NCBI RefSeq assembly: GCF_003122365.1
Contig: NZ_CP029254.1
Coordinates: 5,582,001-5,646,000 of the forward strand
DNA from: Streptomyces spongiicola
GTDB taxonomy: Bacteria > Actinomycetota > Actinomycetes > Streptomycetales > Streptomycetaceae
DNA length: 64,000 bases
Reading direction: 5' to 3'
The notes under the pieces are model-generated. The model had not been told where the DNA came from. It searched no databases and saw only the letters and a list, made by a program, of their open reading frames with translations. The position numbers and the translations under genes were made by a program. Positions 62,206 to 64,000 of the stretch are shown here, one piece after another (position 1 is the stretch's first letter; every line of letters begins with the position of its first letter).

Positions 62206-63450
62206 GTGGCGACCGCACCCGCGCCCCCCACCGCGCCACCCAAGCCCACCTGGGACCCGAGAGAGCCCGGCGGGCCCCTGCTGCGCCCCACCATCCGGAT
62301 AAGGCTCACCCTGCTCTACGGCGGGATGTTCCTGATCGCGGGCATCCTGCTGCTGTCGATCATCTACCTGCTGGCCGCGCAGGCGCTGCACGACGGAATC
62401 CGGCAGTCCGTCGAGGTCGGCGCCGCGCCGGGCGCGAACGTCACGATCACCAGCCCCACATGCCCCCGCATCAACGACCTGGTCGACAACTCGGAGCGCA
62501 ACGCCGCGCTGAAGCTGTGCATCGCGGAGCAGCGTCAGCGCGCCCTCGACGAGCTGCTGACCCGTTCCCTCTTCGCGCTGCTGGGTCTCAGCGTGATCGC
62601 GTTCGCGTTCGGCTACGCCATGGCCGGCCGCGTGCTGTCGCCCCTCGGCAAGATCACCCGCACAGCTCGCCGGGTCGTCGGCACCGACCTCTCGCGGCGT
62701 ATCGAGCTTGACGGCCCGGACGACGAGCTGAAGGAGCTGGCCGACACGTTCGACGAGATGCTGGAGCGACTGGAGAGGGCCTTCTCCGCCCAGCAGCGGT
62801 TCGTCGCCAACGCCTCGCACGAGCTGCGCACGCCGCTGGCGATCAACCGGACCCTGCTGGAGGTGCACCTCTCGGACCCGGGCGCCCCGGCCGAGCTCCG
62901 GCAGCTGGGGAAGACCCTGCTCGCGACCAACGAGCGCAGCGAGCAGCTGGTGGAGGGACTGCTGCTGCTCGCCCGCAGCGAGAACCAGATCGTCGAGCGC
63001 AAGCCAGTCGACCTCGCCGAGGTGGCCGGCCGCGCCGTGGACCAGACGAGGGCGGAGGCGGAGGCCGGGGGCGTCGAGATCCGAGGGGCGCGCGCGCCCG
63101 CAGTCGTCCAGGGCAACGGCGTCCTGCTGGAGCGGATCGCGCTGAACCTGGTGCAGAACGCGGTGCGCTACAACATCGCGGACGGCGGCTGGGTGGAGGT
63201 CACCACCGGGGTCGAGCACGGTCTGGCGGTGCTGGTGGTCGCCAACACCGGTCCGGTGGTGCCCGGCTACGAGATCGACAACCTCTTCGAGCCGTTCCGG
63301 CGCCTCCGCCAGGAGCGCACCGGCAGTGACCGGGGGGTGGGACTCGGCCTGTCGATCGCGCGGTCGGTCGCGAGGGCCCACGGGGGCCGTATCATCGCGG
63401 AGCCGCGCGAGGGCGGTGGTCTCGTCATGCGCGTCACCCTGGCGCTCTGA
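62206..63450 (+). CDS. cutS: CutS, sensor histidine kinase
   Basis: 414 residues, GTG 62206, two bases after cutR. Two membrane helices at about 36-60 and 118-140 (LLYGGMFLIAGILLLSIIYLL; FALLGLSVIAFAFGYAM) enclose an extracytoplasmic sensor loop of only about 60 residues with just two cysteines, Cys86 and Cys105. A HAMP segment leads to the H-box His205 (FVANASHELRTPLA), then N, G1, F and G2 boxes (NLVQNAVRYN, VANTGPVVP, FEPFRRL, GVGLGLSIA). The two periplasm-facing cysteines could form a disulfide, and work on CutRS links it to secretion stress; the redox idea is best treated as probable. Confidence 0.95.
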   Translation: MATAPAPPTAPPKPTWDPREPGGPLLRPTIRIRLTLLYGGMFLIAGILLLSIIYLLAAQALHDGIRQSVEVGAAPGANVTITSPTCPRINDLVDNSERNAALKLCIAEQRQRALDELLTRSLFALLGLSVIAFAFGYAMAGRVLSPLGKITRTARRVVGTDLSRRIELDGPDDELKELADTFDEMLERLERAFSAQQRFVANASHELRTPLAINRTLLEVHLSDPGAPAELRQLGKTLLATNERSEQLVEGLLLLARSENQIVERKPVDLAEVAGRAVDQTRAEAEAGGVEIRGARAPAVVQGNGVLLERIALNLVQNAVRYNIADGGWVEVTTGVEHGLAVLVVANTGPVVPGYEIDNLFEPFRRLRQERTGSDRGVGLGLSIARSVARAHGGRIIAEPREGGGLVMRVTLAL

Positions 63451-63871
63451 CGCGGGCTCCTGGCCCTCGCCCGGAGGCGCCGAGGGTCCCCGGGAGACGT
63501 CCCTGTTCGCTTTGCGCTGAATTCCCGGGGTCCGGACTCGCAGGTCGACTGTGTGATCGATCACATGGGCGAATTTCCGGCCATGTACGCTCCGTCGTCG
63601 AAGAACCCCTGGAACGCCGGGAAAGTCCGGGTTTCCGGGGGTCGGAATGACGGGAAGTACACGGGGTGGCACCCGTGAAGTGCGACATTAGGACCGTGTA
63701 CGGTCCTGATCGCCATCCAAGCTGATCACTCATGAGGGGTCGGATTGGGTGTCGATTGAGTAACAGACCTTGATGTGAGGCAAAATCTCCGCCTCAGGTC
63801 GGGCACAAGTCCGGCCTCTCACGCGTTACGTGCGCTGGAGACACCGCAAACACCCAGAGGGGGAGAGCGAC
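63451..63871. other. 421-base region upstream of the DUF4193 gene
   Basis: Contains a 14-bp perfect palindrome TGTGATCGATCACA (63552-63565), a dyad AGGACCG-TGTA-CGGTCCT (63690-63707), and ACGGG/CCCGT arms (63661-63676). The DUF4193 start has GGGGGAGAG in its leader. These dyads look like regulator sites rather than terminators. Confidence 0.5.
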
Positions 63872-64000
63872 ATGGCAACGGATTACGACACCCCACGCAA
63901 GACCGACGACGACATCGATTCCGACAGCCTCGAAGAACTGAAGGCGCGCCGGAACGACAAGACGACCTCCACGGTCGACGTCGACGAGTTCGAGGCCGCC
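63872..64000 (+). CDS. DUF4193 protein (3' end outside window)
   Basis: The first 43 codons are visible, from ATG 63872. The peptide ATDYDTPRKTDDDIDSDSLE continues with LKARRNDKTTSTVDVDEFEAA, a very acidic start that matches the DUF4193 family: about 100 residues with a Cys-rich C-terminal zinc-like site in known members. That site lies beyond base 64000. Function unknown; it is abundant in actinobacteria and usually expressed strongly. Its long upstream region holds several dyads. Confidence 0.85.
   Translation, partial: MATDYDTPRKTDDDIDSDSLEELKARRNDKTTSTVDVDEFEAA

Noticed and set aside
63552..63565. CRP-type site TGTGA-N-TCACA
   Set aside because: The spacer is four bases instead of six, so it was recorded only as an unassigned palindrome.

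Overview
The window is a stretch of core chromosome from a Streptomyces. The DNA is very GC-rich with G/C-dominated third codon positions. It carries the sporulation regulator whiH directly upstream of the principal sigma factor hrdB, the actinobacterial division gene sepH, the cutRS two-component system, and the lexA-nrdR-nrdJ and parE...parC neighbourhoods in the order I know from Streptomyces coelicolor. I see no prophage, insertion sequence, CRISPR array, rRNA or tRNA, and no large secondary-metabolite cluster. The only hint of one is the truncated siderophore synthetase at the left edge.

Layout. Bases 1-1491: C-terminal part of an NIS (IucA/IucC) siderophore synthetase. 1.5-17.6 kb: a genome-maintenance block with a DinG/XPD-like Fe-S helicase, lexA with its own SOS box, nrdR-nrdJ (B12-dependent ribonucleotide reductase) behind a pair of NrdR boxes, a TerD-like protein, a histidine phosphatase, an ADP-ribosylglycohydrolase, rnhB, two unknown proteins and a RecQ helicase fused to a phosphoribosyltransferase-like tail. 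17.7-26.2 kb: a DUF4192 protein, a Nudix regulator with a probable leaderless promoter, a degenerate ABC protein, whiH and hrdB. 26.7-40 kb: a secreted trypsin-like protease, parE, an ActP-like symporter pair, two divergent citrate synthases (one carrying an N-terminal HTH), a COG0523 GTPase and parC.

40-52.7 kb: an M16 peptidase pair, a c-di-AMP riboswitch controlling an M23 peptidase, a GntR regulator, ptsH (HPr), a very large GNAT/acyl-CoA ligase fusion, a DUF5998-phosphodiesterase pair, a VOC protein and a rhodanese. 53-64 kb: sepH, a membrane protein, an FAD sugar-lactone oxidase/MFS pair, ferrochelatase, an inositol-monophosphatase-like enzyme, cutRS, and the start of a DUF4193 gene at the right edge.

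How it fits together. The left third handles DNA damage response, dNTP supply and repair (LexA, NrdR/NrdJ, RNase HII, RecQ, DinG). The centre holds the master transcription and topology genes (hrdB, parE, parC) and the developmental regulator whiH. The 30-37 kb region and the ptsH/acyl-CoA ligase region share an acetate/acetyl-CoA theme: ActP-like uptake, two citrate synthases, and an ADP-forming acyl-CoA ligase fused to an acetyltransferase. The most interesting unexplained items are the HTH-citrate synthase divergent from a second citrate synthase over a perfect 12-bp inverted repeat, the Nudix regulator whose dyad lies inside a leaderless promoter, and an unusually rich set of intergenic minisatellites, including a 184-bp duplication at 60.5 kb.
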